NCBI GenBank assembly: GCA_036393295.1
Contig: DASWHF010000162.1
Location: forward strand, 1-55,203
Length of the DNA: 55,203 nt
Direction of reading: 5' to 3'
Origin: DASWHF01 sp036393295
GTDB lineage: Bacteria > Pseudomonadota > Gammaproteobacteria > Acidiferrobacterales > UBA6901
The translations under genes and the position numbers were made by a program. The notes under the pieces are model-generated. The model made no database searches. It was not told the origin of the DNA and saw nothing but the letters and a program-made list of their open reading frames with translations. Each line of letters begins with the position of its first letter. The stretch's first letter is position 1. Positions 7,439-16,827 of the stretch are shown here, piece by piece.

Positions 7439-10400
7439 TCGCCGGCGGAGCGGCGCGCGAACATGCCGGGCGCATCGAGGATCGGCGCGGCGTCCGCGGC
7501 CGGCACCGGGTGGCTGAACAAGTAGCCCTGCGCGCCGTCACACCCGCGCGCGCGCAGGAACGCCAGCTGCTCGCCGGTCTCGACGCCCTCGGCGACGGCG
7601 CGTATATCGAGGCTGCGCGCCAGCGCGATGACGGCCGTCACGATGGCCGCGTCGTCGGGATCGTGGGTGATGTCCATCACGAACGACCGGTCGATCTTCA
7701 GGGTGTCGATCGGGAAGCGCTTGAGGTAGCTGAGCGAGGAATAGCCGGTGCCGAAGTCGTCGATCGCCAGGCGGACCCCCATGGCGTTGAGCTCGCGCAG
7801 GGTGTCGAGCGTCTCCTGGTCGTTGCGCATGATCACGCTTTCGGTGATCTCCAGCTCCAGCTGCGCGGCGGGCACGCACTGCTCGCGCAGCAGCCGCGCG
7901 ACCGCGTCCGTGAAACGCGGCTCGCTGAACCGGCCGCCCGACAGATTGACCGCCAGCGTGCCGGGATGCCGGCCTTCGGCCGCCCAGGCGCGCAGCTGCG
8001 CGCAGGCGGTGTGCAGCACCCATTCGTCGATCACCCGGATCAGGCCGGTCTCCTCCGCGACCGGCAGGAACTCGGCCGGCTCGACCAGCCCGAGCTCCGG
8101 ATGCCGCCAGCGCAGCAGCGCCTCGAAGCCGGTGACGCGGCCGCCGATGAGATCGATCTGCGGCTGGTAGTACAACAGGAACTCGCCACGCTCGACGGCG
8201 CGCCGCAGGCTGGTCTCCAGCGTCAACCGCTGGAAGGCGCGCGCGCTCATGTCGGCCGAATAGAACTGAAACTTGTTGCGGCCCTGCTCCTTGGCGCGGT
8301 ACATGGCGGTGTCGGCATTGCGCAGCAGGGCCTGCGAATCGGCGCCGTCGGCGGGGCCGAGGCTGATGCCGATACTGGTGGTAATGAAGAACTCGCGCCG
8401 CTCGACCACGAACGGCTGGGCGAGCGCATCCAGGATCTTCTGCGCGACCGGCGGCACGTCGTCGGCGCTGGCGAGATCCTCGAGCAGGATCGTGAACTCG
8501 TCGCCGCCGAGGCGCGCGACCGTGTCGCCCTCGCGCAGGCAGGCCTTGAGCCGCTCCGAGCAGATGCGCAGCGCCCGGTCGCCGAAGTCGTGGCCGAGCG
8601 TGTCGTTGATGATCTTGAACCGGTCGAGGTCGAGAAACAGCACCGCCAGCGACCGGTGGCTGCGGTGGGTTCGCGCCAACGCGTGATCGAGGCGCTCGAT
8701 GAACAGCGCGCGGTTCGGCAGCAGCGTCAGGACGTCGTGATGCGCCAGATGCTGCAGGCGTTCCTGGGCCTGCATGCGCTCGGTGATGTCCTTCCCGGTG
8801 GAGATGAAATGGGTCACCCGTCCCTGCGCGTCCTTGAGCGGGGTGATGGTTTTTTCCTCATAAAACAGCTCGCCGCTCTTGCGGCGGTTGATCACCACGT
8901 CGCGGTACACGCCGCCGGCCGCGACGGTGCGCCACAGCGTCTGAAAGAAGTCGCGGCCATGGCGATCGGACTTGATGACGCTCGGTCGCGCGCCGATGAC
9001 CTCGTTCTGGGAGTAGCCGGTCGTCGTCTCGAACGCCGGGTTGACGTATTCGATGACCCCGTCACGGTCGGTGATCATGATGATGTCGGCGGTCTGTTCG
9101 ACGGCGCTCGACAGCTTCTGGGTCAGCTCCTCCGCCCGGCGCCGGGCGCTGATGTCCTGGTTGACCACGATGGCGCCGCTGATCCCGCCGGCGGCGTCGC
9201 GGATCGGCACCGCCGAGTTGAGAATAATCCGCCGTATGCCGTCGAAGCCCTCGATCTCGACGAGCTCGTTGAGCGAGGTCTCGCCGTCGCGGACGGCGCG
9301 CGCCAGCGCCCAGTCGTCGGGGCCGATCGGCTCGCCGTTCTCCACCCACCAGCCGCGATACTCGCCGTAGTGTTCGGGTCCGACATAGCGCGCCCCGCCC
9401 CAGATCTCGCGACCCATGGGATTGCCCATCACCAGCCGGCCGTCGCAGTCCGCGACCCAGACCCCGACCGGCAGGCTGTCGATCACGGCGCGCAGCAGGC
9501 CTTCGCTGTGGCGCAGCGTGCCCTGCGCCTTGCGGCGCTCGTCGGCGGCGGCCGCGACCAGCAGGCCGGTGACGGCGGTCACGGCAATCAGCAGCACCTG
9601 CAGCACCAGCGTGCCGGTGCCGGCGTGTGACCAGAACGGCCCGGTGTCCGCGAGCCCGGCGGCGATCGCCATGGCGACCAGCACGGTATTGGCCGCGGCG
9701 GCGCCGCGCACGCCGAAACGGATGGACAGCCAGACCACGAAGGGCAGCGGCAGATACACCGGCGGGACCGCGCTGTCGGCGCCGAACCCGCCGAAGCCGA
9801 AGCCGACCCAGCAGGCGGCGATCTCGGCGGCGATCAGCACCGCCGCCTCGCCCGCACGGCGCCGGGATAGCGCTCGCCGCGGCAGCGTGCGCAGCATCAG
9901 CACGAAGGGCGTCAGCACCAGGATGCCGACCGCGTCGCCGATGAACCACACGAACCAGGCGGAGCTGTAACCTTCCGGACTGACGTCGCCCCACAGCAGG
10001 AAGCCGCCGGTGCCGAGGCTGGCGCTGACGGCCGCCGCCAGCGGCGCCGCCACCAGGGCGAGCGCCAGGACATCGCGCACGCGCTCGATATCGATCCGGA
10101 ATCCGAGCAGGCGGCGCAGCACGAGTGCGGCCAGCAGCGCCTCGGTCACCTGCGCGACCGCGCCGGCCAGGATCGGCGCCGGCCCGAGCCCGATCGACAT
10201 CCCGAGCAGCACGATGCCGATCGCGATGCCGGGCCAGACGCGGTAACCGAGCCACAGCACCAGCGCCAGGGCGATACCGGACGGCGGCCAGACCGGTGAG
10301 ATCCCGAGTTGCTGCTGCACGCTCAGGCCGAGCCAGCCGGCGAGGGCGTACAGGGCCGCAAGCAACAGTATGCCGCCGGCGAGCCGCCGGGCGGCATGCA

Positions 10401-10461
10401 CGAACCGCGTCCGGTCGGCCTCGACGGGCAACTCGGACACGGTGCCAGGGTCTTTCGACAT
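7429..10461 (-). CDS. MASE1-PAS-PAS-GGDEF-EAL cyclic-di-GMP turnover protein
   Basis: This 1010-residue inner-membrane sensor has an N-terminal MASE1 region (about 20-300, eight or so helices), two PAS domains (about 325-430 and 450-565), GGDEF and EAL. The cyclase motif RLGGDEF (about 650) is intact and has an RxxD inhibitory site five residues before it. The phosphodiesterase motif EALLRW (about 778) is present with the later NLSG, ELEITES, IDDFGTGYSS, LKID, AEGVE and QGY elements. Both activities may therefore work. I chose ATG 10461 because GGGAG lies just upstream; an ATG at 10479 is also open. The signal sensed is unknown. Confidence 0.93.
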   Translation of the reverse strand: MSKDPGTVSELPVEADRTRFVHAARRLAGGILLLAALYALAGWLGLSVQQQLGISPVWPPSGIALALVLWLGYRVWPGIAIGIVLLGMSIGLGPAPILAGAVAQVTEALLAALVLRRLLGFRIDIERVRDVLALALVAAPLAAAVSASLGTGGFLLWGDVSPEGYSSAWFVWFIGDAVGILVLTPFVLMLRTLPRRALSRRRAGEAAVLIAAEIAACWVGFGFGGFGADSAVPPVYLPLPFVVWLSIRFGVRGAAAANTVLVAMAIAAGLADTGPFWSHAGTGTLVLQVLLIAVTAVTGLLVAAAADERRKAQGTLRHSEGLLRAVIDSLPVGVWVADCDGRLVMGNPMGREIWGGARYVGPEHYGEYRGWWVENGEPIGPDDWALARAVRDGETSLNELVEIEGFDGIRRIILNSAVPIRDAAGGISGAIVVNQDISARRRAEELTQKLSSAVEQTADIIMITDRDGVIEYVNPAFETTTGYSQNEVIGARPSVIKSDRHGRDFFQTLWRTVAAGGVYRDVVINRRKSGELFYEEKTITPLKDAQGRVTHFISTGKDITERMQAQERLQHLAHHDVLTLLPNRALFIERLDHALARTHRSHRSLAVLFLDLDRFKIINDTLGHDFGDRALRICSERLKACLREGDTVARLGGDEFTILLEDLASADDVPPVAQKILDALAQPFVVERREFFITTSIGISLGPADGADSQALLRNADTAMYRAKEQGRNKFQFYSADMSARAFQRLTLETSLRRAVERGEFLLYYQPQIDLIGGRVTGFEALLRWRHPELGLVEPAEFLPVAEETGLIRVIDEWVLHTACAQLRAWAAEGRHPGTLAVNLSGGRFSEPRFTDAVARLLREQCVPAAQLELEITESVIMRNDQETLDTLRELNAMGVRLAIDDFGTGYSSLSYLKRFPIDTLKIDRSFVMDITHDPDDAAIVTAVIALARSLDIRAVAEGVETGEQLAFLRARGCDGAQGYLFSHPVPAADAAPILDAPGMFARRSAGDHG

Positions 10462-10757
10462 GATCTCCCGTCCCGCCATGCGCGCGATAGTTAGTTATTG
10501 CTTATACGGCAAACGGCCTCCGGGCTCGGCATCGGCCACCTGACTACCGATATACCGCCGAAGCCGATCGGACTTCAACCGATATTGAAGCCTGGCGCTC
10601 GGAAGCAAACACCCGGGATGGACGCAGAACTCGGGTCGCGGCGCCGCCTGCTCGCGGCCGGCCCTGGCCCCGCCGCGCCCGACGCGCGGCTGTCTATACT
10701 AGTGTGGACGATGCACCGGAACCCGTGCGCTCGCCGGCAGCCGACAAGCCGGATCCC

Positions 10758-11204
10758 ATGACCGACACCACCGTGATCAAAGCGGACCCGACCGCACGCC
10801 GGGTGCTGTGGGCGGCGCTCGCGGCCTGCGCGGCGTTGATGGCTGTGGCGCTGCTTTGGTTGCCATCCTGGCTGCGGGCCCTGGTGGATCTCGGGGAGCA
10901 CCAGCCGGACCTGGCGTTCGCGCGCATGGCTCAGCTGCTGCGGATCGTGACGGTGCTGAGCGTGGCGCTGCCGGCGCTGCTGGGCGCGCTGTTGCTCCAC
11001 CTCGGAGTCAAGATCCACCGCAGCGGGCAGTACCCGTATCCGGCGATGCGGCCGCTGCGCGACACGCCGCTCGTGACCGGCGCGGCGGCGCGGCGGCGCG
11101 CACAGGCCGCGCTGGCCGCCGGCGCGCTGCTGCTCGCGGCCGCGCCGGTCATCGCCTGGTACCTGCGGCGGGTGGTCGGCCGACTGCTGTATCTGCTGAG
11201 CTGA
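10758..11204 (+). CDS. Small integral membrane protein, unknown function
   Basis: This protein of about 148 residues has three hydrophobic segments (about 18-36, 62-82 and 118-135). I recognise no conserved motif. The ATG at 10758 is chosen; a GTG 54 bp upstream would extend it in frame. A TATACT sequence at 10695-10700 could be a -10 element for the longer form or for the operon. It is followed 22 bp later by another small membrane protein gene, so the two are likely co-transcribed. Confidence 0.6.
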   Translation: MTDTTVIKADPTARRVLWAALAACAALMAVALLWLPSWLRALVDLGEHQPDLAFARMAQLLRIVTVLSVALPALLGALLLHLGVKIHRSGQYPYPAMRPLRDTPLVTGAAARRRAQAALAAGALLLAAAPVIAWYLRRVVGRLLYLLS

Positions 11205-11226
11205 ACCGCGCCGAGCTCACCGAGCG

Positions 11227-11613
11227 ATGCCCGCCATGCGCCGCGATATCCGCATCCGCCTGGAGCCGGCCCTGATCGGGCTGACCTTCGGCCTGCATAT
11301 CTACCTCGCCAGCTACGTGGCGGTGGTGCTGGCCGGCGCCGCCGACGCGCGCGGGGTAATACCGCTCGGATCGGTCGGCGCGCTGTTCAAGGGCGCGGCA
11401 CTGGTCCTGTACATCCCCAGCCTGATCGCCATCGTGCTGTGCGCGTCGCTGTCGCTGCGCCTGTACCGGGTCTGGCCGCTGCCGGTGCTGGCGGTCTACG
11501 GCATCGGCGCCCTGATCGTCTTCAACGTCTATTCGGCGATACTCTACATCGCGCTGGTGGCCGGCCTCACCGGCATCTGGTACTGGCGTCCGGTCGCCGT
11601 GCCGCAATCCTGA
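11227..11613 (+). CDS. Small four-helix membrane protein, unknown function
   Basis: This 128-residue protein has about four hydrophobic helices separated by short loops and a basic N-terminus. It has no motif I can name. It follows the preceding membrane protein gene by 22 bp in the same direction and precedes a terminator at 11946. A second ATG at 11236 is possible. It is probably a partner of the upstream gene product. Confidence 0.6.
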   Translation: MPAMRRDIRIRLEPALIGLTFGLHIYLASYVAVVLAGAADARGVIPLGSVGALFKGAALVLYIPSLIAIVLCASLSLRLYRVWPLPVLAVYGIGALIVFNVYSAILYIALVAGLTGIWYWRPVAVPQS

Positions 11614-11715
11614 TCATGCCCCATGCCCGACCCGCGGCCGCTGCGGGTCGGCGCCCGCGCGTCGTCCGTCGGTGGCGCCGGCCCGGGATTCCCTTGGCCG
11701 GCATAACGTGGGAAA

Positions 11716-11901
11716 ATGTCCCACCACTTCGCCCCAGGCAGGGGAGCGCCCCATGGACTGGTCAATATCGGCAGCTGCCCGGCGCGCCCCGACAATCGCG
11801 TGCGCCTGGAGCTCGCCGAGCAGGACGGCAAAACGGTCAAGGCACAGCTGACCGGGCACGACGGCACCCGCTTCCTGGCCGGCAGACTCCAGGCCGGGTA
11901 G
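11716..11901 (+). CDS. Possible 61-residue small protein
   Basis: This short open frame has codon use like its neighbours, with G or C at most third positions, in its second half. It ends 44 bp before a strong terminator. No signal peptide, membrane helix or known motif is seen, and no Shine-Dalgarno sequence is clear. It may be real, or the 3' part of a longer diverged gene. Confidence 0.35.
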   Translation: MSHHFAPGRGAPHGLVNIGSCPARPDNRVRLELAEQDGKTVKAQLTGHDGTRFLAGRLQAG

Positions 11902-11945
11902 CCACCGTAGCACCCCGGGGCGCCCTGGAAGGCGCCCTCCCCCCT

Positions 11946-11973
11946 GACCCCGCTCACGCGGGGTCTTTTTTTT
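11946..11973 (+). terminator. Intrinsic terminator
   Basis: GACCCCGC and GCGGGGTC form an 8-bp stem with a TCAC loop, followed directly by eight T residues. It should end plus-strand transcription of the small membrane protein genes before the kinase gene. Confidence 0.92.
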
Positions 11974-12122
11974 GTGGCGGGAAACGGACCATTCGTAGGG
12001 CCGAACCCGCCGGTCGGCGGCCGGGGGTCGGCGGCCGCGCGTTGCGAACTCCCCGGCCAACGGCTAACTTTAGATTGCCTATAGGAATTCCACGCCCACG
12101 ACGCCGCAGCGAAGCCACGACC

Positions 12123-14333
12123 ATGTCCGCAAACGCCCTGCCGCGTAACTACCGGCTGGAGGAATACGTCATCGACGCCGTGCTGGGCCACGGCGGCTTC
12201 GGCATCACCTATCTGGCGCGCGACACCCGGCTCAACGCCAAGGTCGCGATCAAGGAATATTTCCCGCAGTCGATCGCGACCCGCACCCCGCAGTCGACCA
12301 TCACCCCCATCACCGGCGGCGACACCCGCGGGCCCGAGGACTACATGTGGGGCCTGCGCGAGTTCCTGAAGGAGGCGCGCGCGCTCGCGACCTTCAAGGA
12401 CAATCACATCGTGCGCGTGCTGCGCTTCCTGGAGGCGAACGGCACCGCTTACATGGTGATGGACTACGAGGAGGGCGAGAGCCTCGCCGACTACCTCGGC
12501 CGCAGCGGCGGCTACCTGGGCGAGCCGATGATCCTCAAGGTGTTCCTGCCGATCCTGAGCGGCCTGCAGGCGGTGCACGACGCCGGGTTGCTGCACCTCG
12601 ACATCAAGCCCGACAACATCTACCTGCGCGGCAACGGCCAGCCGATGCTGATCGACTTCGGCTCGGTGCAGCGCAGCCAGGCCGGCGACGACACCAACCG
12701 CAAGGTCGCGCTCACGCCGGCCTACTCCGCCATCGAGCATTACCCGAACCGCGGCAAACAGGGGCCGTGGACCGACGTGTATTCGATCGGCGCCACGCTG
12801 TATCGCTGCGTCACCGGCTTGCCGCCGACCGACGTCATGGAGCGCTACCGCGCCATCAAGACCGGCGACGAGGACCCGCTGGTGCCGGCGGTCAATTTCG
12901 AACGGCCGCCGTATTCCTTATATATACGCGAGTGCATCGATCAGGCGCTCAGGCTCGATCCCGCCGAGCGCCCGCAGTCGGCCGCCGCCCTGCAGCAGGG
13001 GCTGATGGGCAAGAGCGCCAAGCCGGCGGACAAGGCGCCGCCGACCAACAGCTTCGGCTCCGGCTATATCGGCGAGGCGCGCGTCGCTTACGACCCCAAG
13101 GCCGGCAAGCGCCGCAAGCGCGGCTTCCTGGAAAAGCTGGCGCTGAGCGGCTTCCTGCTCGCGGCGCTCGGCATCTTCAGCGTCCAGATCCTGCGGCACT
13201 TCGGTATCATCAGCGACACCGAGATCAACGACCGGATCGGCGCCGGTCTGGCCCTGGCCGAGCAGGGCGCCGAGCAGACGCGCCGTTACGTCAATCGCGT
13301 GATCCTGCGCCGGCCGGACCGGCCGGAAACGGTCACGGTCAATCCGCCGCCCGCCGAGCTTCCACCGCCCCCGTTCGAATCGCAGCGCGTGCTGGCCGGC
13401 AATCTGAGCGGCCACGCCGAGCGCATCACGGCGCTGGCGTTCCTCCACGACAGCAAGCTGCTCGCCTCGGCCTCGGCCGACGGCGCGGTGCGGGTCTGGT
13501 CGGCGGACGACGGCCAGCTGCGCCACGAGCTGGCGGCCGCGCCGGCCGCGACGGTTCCGATCGCGGCCTCCGCCGACGGCAAATGGCTGGCCGTGGTGAC
13601 GCGCGAGCTGGACATCGGCCTGTGGCGGGCGCAGAGCGCGTCCATCACGACCACCCTGCCGATCGACGCCGCCGTGCCGGACCGATTGGCGCTGTCGTCG
13701 GACGGACGATTGCTCGCCGCCGCACACCAGGACGGGACCGTGGCGGTGTGGGAGGTGGAAAGCCGGACCGTGCTGCACCGCCTGCCGCATCCGCAGCAGG
13801 CGCTGCGGGCGCTGGCCTTCGCGCCCAGCGCGCTGGTGCTGGCCACCGCCAGCGCCGACGGCGACATCAGCTACTGGTCGATGTCGAGCGGCAAGCAGCT
13901 CGGCACGCTCAAGGCGCACGACGCGGAGATTCTCGCGCTCGCCTATACGCCCGACGGCAAGTGGCTGGCCTCGGGCGGCACCGAGCACAGCCTCAAGCTC
14001 TGGGACACCGGCATCGACCCGCGCGATCGCGTGTTGAACGGCGCGCCGGCGACCGTCGGCGCGCTGGCAGTGAGCCCCGACGGCCGCTGGCTGCTCGCGG
14101 CCGGCGAGGACGGCGGGCTGCAGCTCTGGGATCTGGCCCAGGATCGGCAGATCGCGGGGCCGAGCGAAAACGGCGAAGTGCTGTCGGCGCTGGCCATCTC
14201 GCCCGACGCCCGTTACCTGGCCACCGGCGGCAAGGACAAGCGCGTGCGCCTGTGGACCGCGGCGACCGCCCCGAGCGCCAACCGGGCGGACACCGGCGCC
14301 GCCCATCGGCAAGCGACCATCACCAAACCCTGA
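12123..14333 (+). CDS. Ser/Thr protein kinase with transmembrane helix and WD40 propeller
   Basis: This 736-residue protein has an N-terminal Hanks-type kinase domain with the glycine loop LGHGGFG (21-27), catalytic lysine in VAIK (44), the loop HLDIKPDN (about 158-165, Leu replacing Arg of HRD) and DFG (about 176). A proline-rich linker and one membrane helix (about 341-361) follow. Six or seven WD40 repeats (about 428-725) then form a probable extracytoplasmic propeller. The arrangement suggests that the propeller senses or scaffolds and the kinase signals inside. Because the HRD arginine is missing, control by activation-loop phosphorylation is unlikely. No partner phosphatase is nearby. 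Confidence 0.93.
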   Translation: MSANALPRNYRLEEYVIDAVLGHGGFGITYLARDTRLNAKVAIKEYFPQSIATRTPQSTITPITGGDTRGPEDYMWGLREFLKEARALATFKDNHIVRVLRFLEANGTAYMVMDYEEGESLADYLGRSGGYLGEPMILKVFLPILSGLQAVHDAGLLHLDIKPDNIYLRGNGQPMLIDFGSVQRSQAGDDTNRKVALTPAYSAIEHYPNRGKQGPWTDVYSIGATLYRCVTGLPPTDVMERYRAIKTGDEDPLVPAVNFERPPYSLYIRECIDQALRLDPAERPQSAAALQQGLMGKSAKPADKAPPTNSFGSGYIGEARVAYDPKAGKRRKRGFLEKLALSGFLLAALGIFSVQILRHFGIISDTEINDRIGAGLALAEQGAEQTRRYVNRVILRRPDRPETVTVNPPPAELPPPPFESQRVLAGNLSGHAERITALAFLHDSKLLASASADGAVRVWSADDGQLRHELAAAPAATVPIAASADGKWLAVVTRELDIGLWRAQSASITTTLPIDAAVPDRLALSSDGRLLAAAHQDGTVAVWEVESRTVLHRLPHPQQALRALAFAPSALVLATASADGDISYWSMSSGKQLGTLKAHDAEILALAYTPDGKWLASGGTEHSLKLWDTGIDPRDRVLNGAPATVGALAVSPDGRWLLAAGEDGGLQLWDLAQDRQIAGPSENGEVLSALAISPDARYLATGGKDKRVRLWTAATAPSANRADTGAAHRQATITKP

Positions 14334-14413
14334 GTCGGCTCGCACCCGGGCGGCGGCGCCGGCGTTTGTCGGGTATACTTGAATTTCCTGCGGCCTTCCC
14401 GCGCGGCCAGATC

Positions 14414-15028
14414 ATGGATCCCAAGTCGCACTGGCAGAAAATCTATACCCGCAAGCCGGCCACCGATGTGAGCTGGTACCGCGCCCACCTGGATAATTCG
14501 CTGACGCTGATCCGCGCCACCGGCGTGAACGGCGACGAGGCGATCATCGACGTCGGCTGCGGCGCCTCGACGCTGGTCGACGACCTGCTCGATGCGGGTT
14601 ACCGGAACCTGTCGGTCCTCGACGTCTCCAGCTCGGCCCTGGCCTGCGCGCGCGAACGCCTCGGCGGTCGCGCGGCGCGCGTCGACTGGCGCGAGGCCGA
14701 CATCGCGCGCGCCACGCTGCCGCGCCACCGCTACAGCGTGTGGCACGACCGCGCGGTGTTTCATTTCCTCACCCGCGAGGAGGACCGGGCGCGCTACGTC
14801 GGCACCGTGCGCCACGCCGTGAAGCCCGGCGGTCATGTGATCGTCGCGACCTTCGGCCCGGACGGCCCCGTGCGATGCAGCGGCCTGGACATCGTGCGCT
14901 ACGATCCCGACAGCCTGCACAGCGAATTCGGCCCGAGCTTCGAGCTGGTCGAGCACCTCGTCGAGACGCATGTCACGCCGGTCGGCAACAGCCAGCAGTT
15001 CGTGTATTGCTATTGCCGCGTGCGCTGA
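14414..15028 (+). CDS. Class I SAM-dependent methyltransferase
   Basis: This 204-residue protein has the SAM-binding motif I VIDVGCGAS (about 49-57), an acidic motif II LDVS and a post-motif region KPGGHVIVATF. The N-terminal KSHWQKIYTRK...WY pattern resembles small methyltransferases often annotated near sulfur or metalloid genes. The substrate cannot be told from sequence. A TATACT at 14374-14379 may be its -10 element. It lies 78 bp upstream of tusA in the same direction, so the two may share a transcript. Confidence 0.85.
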   Translation: MDPKSHWQKIYTRKPATDVSWYRAHLDNSLTLIRATGVNGDEAIIDVGCGASTLVDDLLDAGYRNLSVLDVSSSALACARERLGGRAARVDWREADIARATLPRHRYSVWHDRAVFHFLTREEDRARYVGTVRHAVKPGGHVIVATFGPDGPVRCSGLDIVRYDPDSLHSEFGPSFELVEHLVETHVTPVGNSQQFVYCYCRVR

Positions 15029-15106
15029 CGCCCGGCACCGGGCGCCGGTCGATGCGACCGCGACGGATGGCGCGATGATCAACGCCGACCCAACGGAGGC
15101 CGTTCC

Positions 15107-15346
15107 ATGAGCAGCATCAAAGCCGATCGCCGTATCGACCTGTCGGGCGCCTGCTGCCCGGTGCCGATCATGGAGACCAACAAGACCATCAAAACCATGC
15201 AGGCCGGCGAGGTGCTCGAAGTCATCTCCACCGACGTCGGCTCGCACATGGACATCCCGGCCTGGTGCCGGCGCACCGGCAACGCCCTGCTGCACCAGGA
15301 AGCGGCGAACGGTGTCTACCGCTACCTGATCCGTCGCAAGTCCTGA
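15107..15346 (+). CDS. tusA: TusA/SirA-family sulfur carrier protein
   Basis: This 79-residue protein has the family signature CPVP with the reactive Cys17 (a second cysteine, Cys16, precedes it) and the usual beta-alpha-beta-alpha pattern. TusA proteins carry persulfide sulfur to tRNA thiolation, molybdenum cofactor synthesis or, in sulfur oxidisers, to Dsr or sHdr pathways. A GGAGG-like site precedes the ATG at a good distance. The neighbours do not show which pathway applies. A DsrE2-like gene lies 32 kb away, and the two families often act together. Confidence 0.9.
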   Translation: MSSIKADRRIDLSGACCPVPIMETNKTIKTMQAGEVLEVISTDVGSHMDIPAWCRRTGNALLHQEAANGVYRYLIRRKS

Positions 15347-15461
15347 CCCGCCGCATCGCGGCGCACCGTGCGCCGGGGTCGCGCGCGACGGTGCGCGCTT
15401 CATTTCTCTGCGCGATACCCTTACCATGTCGCCACCCGGCGCTATGCCATGGAGTGAAATG

Positions 15462-16805
15462 ATGCGACTGACCATGAATGGCGGCCTGCTGTCGATACTG
15501 GCGCTGGCGGCGCTGCCGGCCTGTATCGCGCCGCCGATCGGCACCCGGCCGGCGCTGCCCGCGCAGCTCGCCGGTCACGGGCTGCTGGTCGCGGAGATCC
15601 GCCGCGAACAGCCGCTCCACGATGACACCGCGGTCGTGATCGGCGGCCGGCCGGTGGGCAGGGTCCATCGGGGCTACCTGGCGCTGCCGCTGGCGCCGGG
15701 CGATTACACCCTGGATGCCGTGGTCGACGTGCCCCGCGGCGTGGGCGCGCGCGTCGACCGGACCGTGGCGGTCGATCGCGCCTTCGAGATCCACGCCGGC
15801 AAGGTCACGAGCCTCGGGCTGCTGATGTGGCTAGGCGGCCGCCCGAACACGCCGGACAGCGAGCTCGCCGCCCTCGACAACAGCTCGGCCATGCGCGATT
15901 ACCTCGCGCTGCACTATCCGTCGCTGTACGCCGGCCTCGGCCCCGACGCCGTGGAGGCGGCGTTCGGACCGTACGCCTCACCGACCGCGCTCGACGCGCT
16001 GCGCCGGGAGATCGCGCGCAGCACGCTCAGCCTGTGGGCGGGAATCGACGCCGGCTTCGATGCCCCCGCGATCGCCGTCGGTCCGGCCGGCACCATCGCG
16101 CGCGTCACGCGCGACGCGCACGGCACGGTCACCAGCGCCCTGCCCTTCGACACCGGCACGCTCGCCAACGTGGCCGGCGCGAGCCGCGCCGGCGACCGCT
16201 ACGGCTTCCTCACCGCGGACAACCGCCTGTTCCTGCTCGAACGCGGCGAGCTGCGCGCGCTCGCCATCCCGGCATCGCTGCGCGCCGTGACCGTGCAGCT
16301 CTTCGGCGCGCACGGCATCGCGCTGGTCGACGGCCGGCTGGTGATCCACGCCAGCAGCGACGACGGCGAAACCTGGCGACCGCATGCCCAGTTCGCGCTC
16401 GATCTGCCGGCGGACGCCGACGCGGTCGGCGTGCACGGCGGCATGGGGCCGGACGCCGTCTATCTCTACACGGTGAGGAACGACGGCGGCCGGCCGCGGG
16501 TGCTGGCGAGCCCGCTCGACACGGTCGCGTTCAGCGCCGTGCCGATTCCCGGCGAGGTCAAATCGATCTCACAGCTCGTCGCCCGGCGTGTCGGGCTGTT
16601 TCTCAATCCGGGCGCCGGCCATGCCCGCCGCGCCTTCCACTTCCGCCCGGCGGGCGGTGCAATCTGGGAGAAGCGGGTGTTTCCGTCAGAGGGCTCCGGC
16701 TGCCGGCTGGAATTCCCCGACGCCGACGGCCAGACCGTCATCGCCGTGTGCCCGGCGCGCTACCGCAGCACCGACGGCGGGCGCGGCTGGGCGCGGGAAT
16801 TGTAG
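15462..16805 (+). CDS. Lipoprotein with Asp-box (BNR-like) repeats
   Basis: This 447-residue protein has a signal peptide and a probable lipobox (LPAC, about residues 18-21). Two Asp-box motifs are clear: SSDDGETW and STDGGRGW at the very C-terminus. Such motifs occur in sialidase-like beta-propellers and sortilin-type proteins. No catalytic sialidase residues are evident, so a binding or structural role at the envelope is more likely. The start at 15462 is preceded by GGAG seven bases upstream; an ATG one codon earlier is also possible. Its last 90 residues are repeated in a broken copy at 17646-17912. Confidence 0.7.
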   Translation: MRLTMNGGLLSILALAALPACIAPPIGTRPALPAQLAGHGLLVAEIRREQPLHDDTAVVIGGRPVGRVHRGYLALPLAPGDYTLDAVVDVPRGVGARVDRTVAVDRAFEIHAGKVTSLGLLMWLGGRPNTPDSELAALDNSSAMRDYLALHYPSLYAGLGPDAVEAAFGPYASPTALDALRREIARSTLSLWAGIDAGFDAPAIAVGPAGTIARVTRDAHGTVTSALPFDTGTLANVAGASRAGDRYGFLTADNRLFLLERGELRALAIPASLRAVTVQLFGAHGIALVDGRLVIHASSDDGETWRPHAQFALDLPADADAVGVHGGMGPDAVYLYTVRNDGGRPRVLASPLDTVAFSAVPIPGEVKSISQLVARRVGLFLNPGAGHARRAFHFRPAGGAIWEKRVFPSEGSGCRLEFPDADGQTVIAVCPARYRSTDGGRGWAREL

Positions 16806-16827
16806 ACGCGCCGCGTCGCGCGCGCCG

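Noticed and set aside
6562..9630. Very long plus-strand frame across the Ada-like gene and the MASE1 gene
   Set aside because: It runs through two recognised genes in other frames and has no domain; it is a GC-rich artefact.
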